From: Pseudomonadota bacterium
Lineage (GTDB): Bacteria; Pseudomonadota; Alphaproteobacteria; Sphingomonadales; Sphingomonadaceae
Direction: 5' to 3'
DNA: 46,423 nucleotides
Assembly: GCA_021794525.1 (NCBI GenBank)
Contig: JAJYQP010000021.1
Span: 1 to 46,423 of the forward strand
This document shows, one piece after another, positions 23,813-33,086 of the stretch. The translations under genes were made by a program, and so were the position numbers. Position 1 is the first letter of the stretch; each line of letters begins with the position of its first letter. The notes beneath the pieces were generated by a model that searched no databases, was not told where the DNA came from, and worked only from the letters and a program-made list of their open reading frames with translations.

Positions 23813-24190
23813 TTACGGGCAGCGTGCATCCCGCTGCAGCGCGCCGCTTCCGCGGGTCTGCCAGCTGCCATCGGGGGCCTGGTATTTCTCGCCGGGAGCG
23901 GTCGCCAGGATCGCCTGGCAGCCGGCGGTCAGCGCATACTCGTCGAGCGTGGCGTTCGCGGCCTTGGCGCGTTCCGAATAGACCGCGCGGCGCTTGATGT
24001 TGATGTCGTTGACGATCGCCTGCAACGCGGGGTCGCCGGAACCGACGATGCCGAGATAGCCGTCGATCTTCTCGCCCACCTTTCCGCTCGCACGGGCGGC
24101 GGCATAGGCCGGGTCGCGCTGCGCCACGGCGGGCGTCGCCACCCCGGCCAGCGCCAGCGCGGCAGCGATCAGCTTGGTGGTCGTTTTCAT
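23813..24190 (-). CDS. ydbL: YdbL family (DUF1318) periplasmic protein
   Basis: 125 residues. The signal peptide is MKTTTKLIAAALALAGVATP with a cut after VAQ. The mature part RDPAYAAARASGKVGEKIDGYLG and the pattern around DINIKRRAVYSERAKA fit DUF1318. In E. coli YdbL tunes the contact between YdbH and YnbE. Three ATGs are adjacent (24196, 24193, 24190). GAGG is best spaced (8 bases) from the last, which was chosen. It is the third gene of ydbH-ynbE-ydbL. Confidence 0.83.
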   Translation of the reverse strand: MKTTTKLIAAALALAGVATPAVAQRDPAYAAARASGKVGEKIDGYLGIVGSGDPALQAIVNDINIKRRAVYSERAKAANATLDEYALTAGCQAILATAPGEKYQAPDGSWQTRGSGALQRDARCP

Positions 24191-24202
24191 CATCATGCCC
24201 TC

Positions 24203-24412
24203 TTAAAAAATATCGCGGTTTTCCTCGACCGTGTTCTTCGCGTCGGCCGCGAGGCGGTAGATCACCTCCTGGCGGATGTTCACGTTGAGCTCGATCACTA
24301 TCGGCTTGTCCGGCGCCTTCACCGTCACGCACCCGCCGAGCGCAAGCAACAGGCCCGCTGCGGGCACCAGGCGCGATGGCTGACAGACGCTCCTTCTTTC
24401 ATGGGCTGACAT
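24203..24412 (-). CDS. ynbE: YnbE-like outer-membrane lipoprotein
   Basis: 69 residues. A signal with lipobox LALGGC is followed by the family core VTVKAPDKPIVIELNVNIRQ and EVIYRL. In E. coli YnbE is a small lipoprotein that stacks on the C-terminus of YdbH and completes an inner-to-outer membrane bridge for phospholipids. The ATG at 24412 has GAGG 8 bases before it; an ATG 2 codons upstream is too close. The N-terminal region before the hydrophobic core is longer than usual (about 14 residues). Confidence 0.85.
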   Translation of the reverse strand: MSAHERRSVCQPSRLVPAAGLLLALGGCVTVKAPDKPIVIELNVNIRQEVIYRLAADAKNTVEENRDIF

Positions 24413-24430
24413 TGGCATTTCCTCGCTTTC

Positions 24431-27400
24431 CTAGTTCTGAACGGCCGGTTTGTCGGCGGTAATGATGTCCTTGGGATCGACTTTGGGCTTCACGTCCTCG
24501 CCCCTGACCTCGCGGCGGATGAGGCGAGTGCCGTCGTCGGACAGCAGGCCGATGTCGCGCGGATCGCGCACCGCCGCCGGATCGCGCAGCGACTTGAAGC
24601 TGGTGATGAGCTGGTAGAACGGCGCGCGGATATTGATCTTGAACTGGATCGGCAGGTTCGCGAGCGCCCTGGTGACGATGTTGCGCTTGGCACCCTCGCC
24701 CTGCTTCACGCCGTCGAAGCGGACGTTCGTGACGATCTCGCCCGTCAGGGAGCCGTTCATCGCGATGTCCATCTTCTCGTAATCGAGGCTGCGCAGCGCG
24801 TCGAAGGCGAAATTCGCCATCGGGGAGAGGTCCTTGTAGGTCAGGTCTCCCACATAGCTGACGTTCCCGCCCGGAGCGCGGGAGATCAGGAAGCCGCCCT
24901 CGATCCGCCCGTTGCCGTTCTCGTCGAACACGATTGGCACCGTTCCGTCGAACCGGCCGGTGGCGGCAATGTTCGGCAGTTCGAACCGGGTCACGAAGGC
25001 GGCGGCGTCGAGACCGACGATCTCGAACACGTAACGCCGCGCTTCCTTCACGCCGAAGTTGAGATCGACCCGCTTCAGGACCAGACGCCCGCCCATGAAA
25101 GGCCAGCTCCCGCCCTCCACGGCAAGCAACTTGCCGCCTTCGAGCCGGAATGTGAACTCGCCGTCGTTGACCTCGATGCCGGGGTTGACCGAGGCAACCT
25201 GCAGGGTCTGACCGGGCGCAGTGGTGAGGCCAAGAAGATCGGTGAACCGCACCGTCCCACGCGCGCCTTTGACGGGGCCGAAAGCGGCCGCGAAGTCGAG
25301 CCTGTCGGAGGAAAATTCGCCGGTGCTGGTCACTCCGTCGCCGTTCCAATCGATCCGGCCTGTACCGGTTATCGTGCCGCGCGCATTAGCGACCACGCCG
25401 AGCGCCCGCCGCGAGAGATTCTCGGGCTGCAGGTCGCCGTCGAACAGCACACCCGGGACGGAGAGATCGGCATGCCCACGCCCCGTGTCGAGATTGTGCT
25501 CCACGTCCACGTTCGTCACGACGCGACCTGTCGCGGGGTGGCGCAAGGCCGCCTCGGCATCGATCACGTTGTCGCGCAGTGTGAGCGTGCCGCCGCGCGC
25601 CACCAGTGGCTCGAACCGAGCGTCCGCCGAGCGATCGACAAGACGGAAATCGGCGTCTGCAAGTGACAGCATACCCGCGGCATAGCGCCAGTTTCCGCTT
25701 GCTTCGCGCAGGTCGAGCGGGACGCGCGCGAGCCGGACGTCGGCGCCCTCGAAACGGCCCGAGATATCCTGCCCGCCGAGACTTGCGATGACATTGGAAA
25801 TGGTGAAGCGACTCGCCGTATCCGCGGGACCGAGCGCCACGCCCACGCTCTTCGCCGCGACCACGCCGGGATAGGCGAACCCGATCGGCCCACTCGACAG
25901 GCGGATCGGGGTCTTCCCCAAAGTACCCGCCAGATCGAGACTCGGCGTCCCCGCGGCGATCCGCAAGCCGTGCGAGCCGCTTTCCACGATCGCGCGCCCG
26001 GCACTGGGACACAGGCGAAGGTCCTGCCCCTCCAGACTCAACTTTGCGAATTGCAGGCGGTCGAAGCCGACTTCGACGCAGCGGCGCCACAGTGACAAAG
26101 CACCGCCCGGTGCCCAGCGACCACTCACCGGCACGGAAAGCCCGTCGGCGAAGCCGCCCGGCAGGGGGCCACTCGCGCGGATGCTGCCGGCAAAGCCCAG
26201 TGCGCCGTCCGGACCCTGCACGAGGCTCAGTTGCGGGATCGAGAGAGAGGCATTGCCGGCGGCATAAGGTTCCATGGCGAGGCGGAACACGGTTCCCGCC
26301 GCGCTCCTGCCTTCCATCCGCCCGGTGATCGCGGGCATGTCCGGGCCGCCCGTCGCGAGATTGCCCGCGATCCGCGGCGCGCCCCGGCCGTCGAAGAGGG
26401 CTTCAACGCGCGATAGCGAGAGGATTCGCGCGCGGCTGCCGCCGGAGAGCTCGGCCTGCGGGACGATCACCGTCGTCACCCCCTTGTCGCGCCGAAGCAT
26501 CATGTCTGCGGTGAGTGTGCTACCGCGGGATTGTCGGGCAAGGGCACCCGCGAACCGCTCGGCCAGCGGTGCGATCAGCGTACCCTCCCCCGAGTTCGCG
26601 AGTATGCGAAGCACGCCGGCGAAAGCGGGGCCGGGCCGCATTCCGTTCCCCTCCAGGTCACCGCGAATGTCGAGCTTGTCGAGCCCGTCCTGCGCGCGAA
26701 ACGTGCCGGTCAGCGTGACCAGCGCCGCGCCCGCCTGGGGTGTCGCGACACCGCGCAAGGCAATGTTTTGGCGGAGGTCGAGGAGGCCATCCTTCCAGTT
26801 TCCGCGCAGTGTGAGTTCGGCCCCGTTGGCACCATAGCTGCCATAGCGCAGCGATCCCGCATCCACCGCCACCCGGCCGCGCACCGCGTCTAGCGCCTTG
26901 GCGCCGGTCAGTTCCACATCCGCCGCAGTTGGCCCCACTGCGATGCGCGAAGCCGGACATGTGAGCGACCGCAGGCGCGTAGGGCCGGCAAACGTCGGCT
27001 CCCCAGCCCTGGTCGTGATCGTGCCAAACAGCGTTACGCCAGCCGCCCCGCAGCCATCCACGGTGAGACCGGGTGCGGCCGCTGCAAGATTCCCCGCAAA
27101 ACCGTCTCTCAATCGTCCCGCCCCGGCCAGCTTGGTACCAAGCGGACCGTAGGGCGTGCGCAGGAGCGCGCGGCCGTCGCGAATGTCCAGATACAGGTCC
27201 GGCAAGCCCGGTGGCCGACCGGTTTCGCGATAGATCACCTTGTCGAGGCTGCCGAACGACAGCTTCCCGCCGATCACCCGACCATAGAGGCGCGGATTGA
27301 CCAGCACCACGCGCCCGATCTCCGGCGTTCCGAAGCGATAGCGCAGGCGTACCTCGACCCGCTCGACCGTCAGGTCAGGCCGCGCCGGATCGCCGACGAC

Positions 27401-27646
27401 GAGGTTCCGTAAGACCTGCCGCTGCGGAGTGATGCGATCGATTTGGTAAGTCGCGGGCAGGTCGTAGCGGCGCAGCTGCCCGTCGACGACATTGCCGGCG
27501 ATCCGCTCGCGCGAAAACCACGCCGTGCCCAGGGCCGCTGCAAGCACCAGCCCTATCCCGGCCGGAAGCAGTACGCGCTTTCTCCGCCAACGGCCCGTGG
27601 CCGTCGCCGGGATGTCAGCATCGAGTTCTGGCTCCGCCCCGGTCAT
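24431..27646 (-). CDS. ydbH: YdbH-like AsmA-family intermembrane lipid transport protein
   Basis: 1071 residues. A cytoplasmic start with RWRRKR is followed by one membrane anchor at about 27-44 (VLLPAGIGLVLAAALGTAW). The rest is a long periplasmic beta-rich repeat structure, as in AsmA, TamB and YhdP. The C-terminal region is the conserved YdbH part: GGSWPFMGGRLVLKRVDLNF, GLDAAAFVTRFELPNIAATG, FDGTVPIVFDENGNGRIEGG and YEKMDIAMNGSLTGEI. It should form a hydrophobic groove that carries phospholipids to the outer membrane with YnbE and YdbL. The ATG at 27646 has GGGGATCA before it. The start is divergent from radC by 35 bases. Confidence 0.87.
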   Translation of the reverse strand: MTGAEPELDADIPATATGRWRRKRVLLPAGIGLVLAAALGTAWFSRERIAGNVVDGQLRRYDLPATYQIDRITPQRQVLRNLVVGDPARPDLTVERVEVRLRYRFGTPEIGRVVLVNPRLYGRVIGGKLSFGSLDKVIYRETGRPPGLPDLYLDIRDGRALLRTPYGPLGTKLAGAGRLRDGFAGNLAAAAPGLTVDGCGAAGVTLFGTITTRAGEPTFAGPTRLRSLTCPASRIAVGPTAADVELTGAKALDAVRGRVAVDAGSLRYGSYGANGAELTLRGNWKDGLLDLRQNIALRGVATPQAGAALVTLTGTFRAQDGLDKLDIRGDLEGNGMRPGPAFAGVLRILANSGEGTLIAPLAERFAGALARQSRGSTLTADMMLRRDKGVTTVIVPQAELSGGSRARILSLSRVEALFDGRGAPRIAGNLATGGPDMPAITGRMEGRSAAGTVFRLAMEPYAAGNASLSIPQLSLVQGPDGALGFAGSIRASGPLPGGFADGLSVPVSGRWAPGGALSLWRRCVEVGFDRLQFAKLSLEGQDLRLCPSAGRAIVESGSHGLRIAAGTPSLDLAGTLGKTPIRLSSGPIGFAYPGVVAAKSVGVALGPADTASRFTISNVIASLGGQDISGRFEGADVRLARVPLDLREASGNWRYAAGMLSLADADFRLVDRSADARFEPLVARGGTLTLRDNVIDAEAALRHPATGRVVTNVDVEHNLDTGRGHADLSVPGVLFDGDLQPENLSRRALGVVANARGTITGTGRIDWNGDGVTSTGEFSSDRLDFAAAFGPVKGARGTVRFTDLLGLTTAPGQTLQVASVNPGIEVNDGEFTFRLEGGKLLAVEGGSWPFMGGRLVLKRVDLNFGVKEARRYVFEIVGLDAAAFVTRFELPNIAATGRFDGTVPIVFDENGNGRIEGGFLISRAPGGNVSYVGDLTYKDLSPMANFAFDALRSLDYEKMDIAMNGSLTGEIVTNVRFDGVKQGEGAKRNIVTRALANLPIQFKINIRAPFYQLITSFKSLRDPAAVRDPRDIGLLSDDGTRLIRREVRGEDVKPKVDPKDIITADKPAVQN

Positions 27647-27681
27647 TGATCCCCGCTTGCGCGCCGACCCGTTGGAAGGCA

Positions 27682-28416
27682 ATGCATTTTCGCGACAACG
27701 CCGCGCGGGGAAGATGGTTGCCGGACAGGGACGAAAAGCGGGCGGCGCAAGTGGGCGCGGGGCATCGTTCGAGGCTGCGAGAGCGTCTGCTCACCGGGGG
27801 TCCTGAGGCCCTGGCGGATTACGAGCTACTGGAGTTTCTTCTCTTCGCCGGTGTCCGCCAAGGTGACACCAAGCCTGCGGCGAAGGCGTTGATCGCGCGG
27901 TACGGCTCCTTCGCAGCCGTGCTGGAAGCGGATCCGGAGGCGCTTCAGGAGACCAAAGGTGTCGGGGAAGCGGGTGCCGCCGCACTCAAGAGCGTGGCGC
28001 TGGCGGCACGGCGCATGGCGCGCGGAAAGGTCATGGACCGCCCCGTACTCTCGAGCTGGCAGGCGCTGCTCGACTATCTCGCGATCGATATGGGCAACCT
28101 CAATCACGAGCGGGTACGCGTCCTCTATCTCAACACCCGCAATCAGCTCATCCTCGACTTCCTTGCCCAGGACGGCACGATCGACGAGGCCGCTATTCAC
28201 CCGCGCGAGGTAATCCGCAAGGGGCTGGACATCGGGGCGACGGCGCTGATCCTGGTTCACAACCACCCAAGCGGCACGCCCGAGCCGAGCCGCGCAGACA
28301 TCGCGATCACTACCCGGATCGCGGAGGCGGGTCGTCACCTCGGGATCGTGGTTCACGACCACGTGATCGTAGCCGGTGACAGCCACGTCAGCCTGCGCGC
28401 CAAGGGGCTGATCTGA
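27682..28416 (+). CDS. radC: RadC family JAB-domain protein
   Basis: 244 residues. The helix-hairpin-helix part is RLRERLLTGGPEALADYELL to about 100, then the JAB/MPN metalloprotease-like domain with the zinc motif HNHPSGTPEPSRAD and later VHDHVIVAG. The molecular role of RadC is unresolved, and an early claim of DNA repair was not upheld. The ATG at 27682 gives the normal length. A GTG at the start of VGAGHRSR is a shorter option. Confidence 0.9.
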   Translation: MHFRDNAARGRWLPDRDEKRAAQVGAGHRSRLRERLLTGGPEALADYELLEFLLFAGVRQGDTKPAAKALIARYGSFAAVLEADPEALQETKGVGEAGAAALKSVALAARRMARGKVMDRPVLSSWQALLDYLAIDMGNLNHERVRVLYLNTRNQLILDFLAQDGTIDEAAIHPREVIRKGLDIGATALILVHNHPSGTPEPSRADIAITTRIAEAGRHLGIVVHDHVIVAGDSHVSLRAKGLI

Positions 28417-28451
28417 CCCCGGGCGCGCTAAACAGGATCAGCCGGGGTCAG
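28413..28451. terminator. bidirectional hairpin holding both stop codons
   Basis: CTGACCCCGG (28413-28422) and CCGGGGTCAG (28442-28451) are perfect 10-base inverted arms with a 19-base loop. The radC TGA (28414-28416) lies in one arm and the TGA of the convergent gene (28448-28450, reverse) in the other. No T-run follows on either side. Confidence 0.6.
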
Positions 28452-31243
28452 CCGCCGCGCTTGAGCCCGAAGCGGGCGAAGAAAGCGCCGATCCCGCCGT
28501 AGAGCCGGTTCGCGGCGGATATGTCCCGCTCGCCTTCCGCGCTCCTGCCCTCGTCGAGCGCGATGAGCCCGCGCAGGTAAAGGCTGGTGGTTTGGTCGGG
28601 GTTCGCCGTCAGCGCAGCCTGGAGGTCGGCCCCCGCATCCTGACGGTTTCCAAGCCGGTAGTGGACCAGCGCACGGCTGTCGAGCACGGCCGCGCTGTAC
28701 GACCCGGCCTTGACCGCCCGGTCGCAGACTTCGGACGCTGCATCGAGGCGATAGGACCAGTTGCCCATGAACCAGCACTTGGCGTTGAGCACCTCGGCAT
28801 CGCCGGGCCGTTCGGCCTCAGCCTCTTCGAGCAGCGCCCAGCCGTCGTCCTTGCGCCCGCCCTCGCCCATGATGTCGGCGCGGGCGAGCCGCAACGACAT
28901 GCCTTCGTCACCGGTCAGGTCGAAATTGTCGAGCAGCGCGAGCGCTTCCTCTGCCTTGCCCTGCTGCGCCAGAATGTCGGCGATTGAGCGCGCATATCCG
29001 ACGGTCGCTTCGAGGGCATAGGCCTCGCGCGCGTCGGCAAGTGCGTCGGCAAGATCACCCAGCTCCTTCCGCAGCTGCGAACGGTTTGCATAGGCCTCTG
29101 CATCGGGCTCCAGCGAGATCACCTTGTCGTAGTCCGCGAGGGCACGCTTTCTGTCCGGTCCCATCTGGAGCAGTTTCGCCCGCGCCGCCCAGCGCCACGC
29201 CTCCCTGGGATCGATCGCGATGATTGCGGCATAGGCCGGCTCGAGCATGGCGATCCGCTTGCGCGCAGTTGCCGCATCGAGCGTCCAGTAGCGCACCGGC
29301 GAGGCGTCGGTCCGCAGAACGGGGTCGCCTGCCTTGAGGCGGCCCGCCTCGGCACGTTGTTTCGCGAAGTCTGCGACCGGGATCTCGGCCGGGACACGGA
29401 CCATGTCGTCGAGAATGCGAAGCTTGCCGTCTGCCAGCGTCGCGCTGCGGCGGACGCGAATTCCGGCGACCTCGCCTTCGTAACTGGCCAATCCGCCCAG
29501 CTCGATCTTGCCCGGGTCGGCGGGGAGCATCACAGTTACGTCCATCAGCCAACCGAACGGGCCCTTCACCGCGTAGGGAATTGCCTGCCACGTCGCACGG
29601 GCGCGGTCGGGCGCAAATTCAAGCCCGGTGGTGGGCAGGCCGATCTCGAGCTTGCCGCGCCCGCGCTCGAAGGCGAACCCGCTGTCGAGCAGGCCTTTCG
29701 CAGTGACCGTGCCCACACCGCTCACCGGATCGAAGGCGATGGTTTCGGCATAAACCAGCCCCTCGCCGACATTGTCCTTCATCACCTTCGCCGCGAAATC
29801 GAGCCGCGCCTGCGGGTTCTTCTCCTCGAGCTGGGCGCGCACGGCGGCGCCGAGCTGGCCGCGATACTGCACTTTCGCATCGTAGAGGACAGGCATGTCG
29901 AGACCGGCGCGGTAATCATAGGTGACAGTGGTCACCCGATCCTTCACGGTGGGCCAGCGCTGCTCCATCGGCATGAGGTCGGCGCCAGCCATGCGCAGCG
30001 GCAAAGCGTGGGCGAAGGGCGGAACCTCGTCCAGCGTGTCGATCCGGGCGCCAAGGTCGGTGCCGTCCAGCCAATATGGCTTGCCGTCGATTACGGCGCG
30101 TACGATCATGTGATCGAAATCGCTCGCCATCGGGAGCAGCATCGGCACAGCGTCGCCGGCCTTGCTGTTGACCAGCACGGCCTCGCTCTCGATCCCCATC
30201 TCGCGCAGCATCGCCAGCAGCAGGAACGACTTTGCCTTGCAGTCCCCGAAGCGGTTCGTCCACGTCTCGGCAGGCGACTGGGGCAGGTAATTGCCCCCGT
30301 CCATGCCGTTCAGCATATAGGCGACCTCCTCCTGCACCACCTGGAGCGCGGCGGCCATGCGCGCCTTCGGGTCGGTGGAGCGGGCGGCGATAGCCGCGAC
30401 CTGCCTGGCGAGCGGGCTGCCGGGCGCAATGGTCCCCTCGGTCGCGAAATGCGGTGCCATGCGGCGTGAGACGTCATGCCAGTCGGCGAAGCTGGTGACC
30501 TGCAGCAGCGCGGGCATGGTGTAGCGCGTCGGCGCGTCCTGCGGCGGATCGGGCCGCTTGGGGAGCGGCAGTGGCAGGGTAAGCGTCTTGTAGCCGCCCG
30601 CCGCGACCGGCGCGGGCAAGGCCACGCCGCTTCCTGCCCGCCACTTCATTACCGCGTCCATGGGCCAGGAGACGGCCACGCGCGCGAAGCCGACCTTCAT
30701 CGGCTCCGCCATAAGCGCCGAGGCGAACTGCATCGCATCGCCGAGCGCCTGGTCGCGATTGGTGATGGTCTGGCTGAAGCGCACGATGTCACCAACCTTC
30801 AGCCCCGGCACGGCCAGCGTCGCGGTGAGTGCCCCGTCGAGGCTTCGCTTTTCTAGCGCCTTCTCGCGCCGGAGCACGGTATATTGCACGCCCTGCTTGA
30901 CCAGGTCGATAGTCTCGCCGCCGCGATGGATCTCGATGCGGTGGACGGTCAGGTCGCCCTTGTCGGGAAGCCAGCCGAGCTGGATCGTGCCCCCCTTGGT
31001 CAGCGACTCGGGGCTGTCGATCCGGTAAGCGATGTCGGAGAATATCGTCGCCTTGCCGCCCTCCAGCCGCGACTGCTGGTCGATCAGGACGACCGATTCG
31101 CCCTTCGCCCGGGCTGCGGCGAAGTCAGCTGGCACGACCCAGGCGGCCGGAGCAGCGTAAAGTACCGTGTCGCCGGCCACCGCGGGCGAGGCGACATTGA
31201 AGCCAACCGCGGTCACGGCGACGACGAAACAACTGGAACGCAC
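28448..31243 (-). CDS. secreted DUF3857 / transglutaminase-like / TPR protein
   Basis: 931 residues. The signal peptide begins RSSCFVVAVTAVGF and is cut after VAG. DUF3857 covers about 50-220 (IFSDIAYRIDSPESLTKGG; LKVGDIVRFSQTITNR). The transglutaminase-like domain has the triad Cys335 (RFGDCKAKS), His378 (SDFDHMIV) and Asp393 (YWLDGTD). TPR-like helices fill about 700-915 (RKRALADYDKVISLEPDAEA). The family is common in Bacteroidetes and sphingomonads and the substrate is unknown. The GTG at 31243 was chosen because GGGGG lies about 8 bases upstream and a promoter lies at 31274-31301. An in-frame GTG at 31285 would lie above the predicted transcript start. Confidence 0.85.
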   Translation of the reverse strand: MRSSCFVVAVTAVGFNVASPAVAGDTVLYAAPAAWVVPADFAAARAKGESVVLIDQQSRLEGGKATIFSDIAYRIDSPESLTKGGTIQLGWLPDKGDLTVHRIEIHRGGETIDLVKQGVQYTVLRREKALEKRSLDGALTATLAVPGLKVGDIVRFSQTITNRDQALGDAMQFASALMAEPMKVGFARVAVSWPMDAVMKWRAGSGVALPAPVAAGGYKTLTLPLPLPKRPDPPQDAPTRYTMPALLQVTSFADWHDVSRRMAPHFATEGTIAPGSPLARQVAAIAARSTDPKARMAAALQVVQEEVAYMLNGMDGGNYLPQSPAETWTNRFGDCKAKSFLLLAMLREMGIESEAVLVNSKAGDAVPMLLPMASDFDHMIVRAVIDGKPYWLDGTDLGARIDTLDEVPPFAHALPLRMAGADLMPMEQRWPTVKDRVTTVTYDYRAGLDMPVLYDAKVQYRGQLGAAVRAQLEEKNPQARLDFAAKVMKDNVGEGLVYAETIAFDPVSGVGTVTAKGLLDSGFAFERGRGKLEIGLPTTGLEFAPDRARATWQAIPYAVKGPFGWLMDVTVMLPADPGKIELGGLASYEGEVAGIRVRRSATLADGKLRILDDMVRVPAEIPVADFAKQRAEAGRLKAGDPVLRTDASPVRYWTLDAATARKRIAMLEPAYAAIIAIDPREAWRWAARAKLLQMGPDRKRALADYDKVISLEPDAEAYANRSQLRKELGDLADALADAREAYALEATVGYARSIADILAQQGKAEEALALLDNFDLTGDEGMSLRLARADIMGEGGRKDDGWALLEEAEAERPGDAEVLNAKCWFMGNWSYRLDAASEVCDRAVKAGSYSAAVLDSRALVHYRLGNRQDAGADLQAALTANPDQTTSLYLRGLIALDEGRSAEGERDISAANRLYGGIGAFFARFGLKRGG

Positions 31244-31273
31244 GTAATTGACCCCCGAACCGAACTTGCGCCT

Positions 31274-31301
31274 ACAATATCTCACGCTGGCCGCGACACA
31301 A
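31274..31301 (-). promoter_or_regulatory. promoter of the DUF3857/transglutaminase gene
   Basis: On the minus strand TTGTGT (31296-31301) is followed after 16 bases by TATTGT (31274-31279). Transcription would begin near 31267, giving a leader of about 24 bases with the ribosome site GGGGG. Confidence 0.5.
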
Positions 31302-31380
31302 GTTTCTCTGCAACCTTGCCAACCTCGGCCCCCGCCCCTAGCCGGGCGCCGTTCCCAATCCTTCCCGACCGGAGTGCTCG

Positions 31381-32691
31381 ATGGTTCCCCGCTATGCCCG
31401 CCCGGAGATGACCGCGCTGTGGGAGCCGGAGGCGCGCTATCGCATCTGGTTCGAGATCGAGGCGCACGCGACCCAGAAGCTCGCCGATCTCGGCGTCGTG
31501 CCTGAAAGCGCGGCGAAGGCGCTGTGGGACTGGTGGGCGACCGATCCGGTCATCGACGTCGCCGCGATCGATGCCAAGGAGGCTGTCCTCAAGCACGATG
31601 TCATCGCCTTCCTCGACTGGGTGGCCGAGCAGGTCGGGCCGGAAGCCCGCTTCATGCATCAGGGCATGACCAGCTCCGACGTGCTCGACACGACCCTGGC
31701 GGTGCAGCTGGTGCGGGCGAGCGACATCCTGCTGGACGACCTAGACGGCCTGCTCGAAGCGCTGCGCAAGCGTGCCGAGGAGCATCGCTACACCCCCACC
31801 ATCGGGCGCAGCCACGGTATTCATGCAGAGCCGGTCACCTTCGGGCTCAAGCTCGCCCAGGCCTATGCCGAGTTCGACCGCTGCCGCGCCCGCCTGCGGG
31901 CCGCGCGCGCGGAAATCGCCACCTGCGCGATATCCGGCGCGGTCGGGACATTCGCGAACATCGATCCACGGGTAGAGGCGTATGTCGCGGACAAGCTCGG
32001 CCTGGCGGTCGAACCGGTCAGCACGCAGGTGATCCCGCGCGATCGCCACGCCATGTTCTTCGCCACGCTGGCGGTGATTGCAGGCTCGATCGAGCGAGTC
32101 GCCGTGGAAATCCGCCACCTCCAGCGCACCGAGGTGCTGGAGGCGGAGGAGTATTTCTCGCCCGGCCAGAAGGGGTCGAGCGCGATGCCGCACAAGCGCA
32201 ATCCGATCCTCACCGAGAACCTCACCGGCCAAGCGCGCATGATCCGCGCCTATGCACTGCCCGCGCTCGAGAACGTGGCGCTGTGGCACGAGCGGGACAT
32301 CTCGCACTCTTCCGTAGAGCGATTCATTGGACCGGATGCGACCGTGACGCTCGACTTCGCGCTGGTGCGGCTGACGGGGGTGATCGACAAACTGCTGGTC
32401 TATCCCGACCGGATGCAGGCCAATCTCGACCGGATGGGTGGCCTCGTTCATTCGCAGCGCGTGTTGCTGGCGCTGACCCAGGCCGGCAAGACCCGCGACG
32501 AGGCCTATCGCCTCGTCCAGCGCAACGCGATGAAGGTGTGGGAATCGGACGGGGTGCTGCAGTTGCTCGACCTGCTCAAGGCCGACCCGGAGGTTACGGC
32601 GGCGCTCAGCCCGGCGGATCTCGAGGAGAAGTTCGACCTCGCTTATCACACCAAGCACGTCGATACCGTGTTCGCGCGGGTATTCGGCTAG
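31381..32691 (+). CDS. purB: adenylosuccinate lyase
   Basis: 436 residues. Family blocks: ALWEPEARYRIWFEIEAHA, QGMTSSDVLDTTLAVQL, GRSHGIHAEPVTFGLKLA (catalytic His), RTEVLEAEEYF and the signature GSSAMPHKRNPI. It cleaves SAICAR and adenylosuccinate in purine synthesis. GGAGTG precedes the ATG by 4-5 bases. It is a single gene here; the 65 bases after it hold nothing clear. Confidence 0.97.
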   Translation: MVPRYARPEMTALWEPEARYRIWFEIEAHATQKLADLGVVPESAAKALWDWWATDPVIDVAAIDAKEAVLKHDVIAFLDWVAEQVGPEARFMHQGMTSSDVLDTTLAVQLVRASDILLDDLDGLLEALRKRAEEHRYTPTIGRSHGIHAEPVTFGLKLAQAYAEFDRCRARLRAARAEIATCAISGAVGTFANIDPRVEAYVADKLGLAVEPVSTQVIPRDRHAMFFATLAVIAGSIERVAVEIRHLQRTEVLEAEEYFSPGQKGSSAMPHKRNPILTENLTGQARMIRAYALPALENVALWHERDISHSSVERFIGPDATVTLDFALVRLTGVIDKLLVYPDRMQANLDRMGGLVHSQRVLLALTQAGKTRDEAYRLVQRNAMKVWESDGVLQLLDLLKADPEVTAALSPADLEEKFDLAYHTKHVDTVFARVFG

Positions 32692-32756
32692 ACGCACGCA
32701 AGTCTGATGGTTAGCAGGGATCACATCGCGCAGGGGAAGATGGGGAAAACCGGCCC

Positions 32757-33086
32757 ATGCAATTCGTGAGAACGCTGCTCTTGGTGTTGATCCTAACAGC
32801 GATACTGTTTTTTGTCGGCACAAACTGGGGTCCACCCGTCGAGGTGCGTTTCTGGCCCGGCACGCATGGTGACAACTTCCTTTTTGAATGGCCGGTGGGC
32901 TTCATTGCCTTGGTCTTCTTCCTCCTTGGGGCAATTCCCACCTATTTGATCTATCGAGGGATGAAATGGCGGTTCAAGCGTCGAATCGCTTCGCTTGAAG
33001 CAGCAAACGCACGGATCACGCAGAACGCGCTGGATCGCGACAAAAAGCCTCGGGATCTCGCCCCGCCGGTCGAACCGATCCCGTGA
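32757..33086 (+). CDS. LapA domain-containing (DUF1049) membrane protein
   Basis: 109 residues. Two membrane helices, about 5-22 (RTLLLVLILTAILFFVGTNW) and 47-66 (VGFIALVFFLLGAIPTYLIY), are followed by a basic cytoplasmic tail with a short coiled coil (MKWRFKRRIASLEAANARI). This is the LapA/YciS layout; in E. coli LapA takes part in LPS assembly with LapB. The GC content is slightly lower than in its neighbours. Its TGA overlaps the pyrF GTG by 4 bases (GTGA), so the two are coupled. Confidence 0.8.
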   Translation: MQFVRTLLLVLILTAILFFVGTNWGPPVEVRFWPGTHGDNFLFEWPVGFIALVFFLLGAIPTYLIYRGMKWRFKRRIASLEAANARITQNALDRDKKPRDLAPPVEPIP

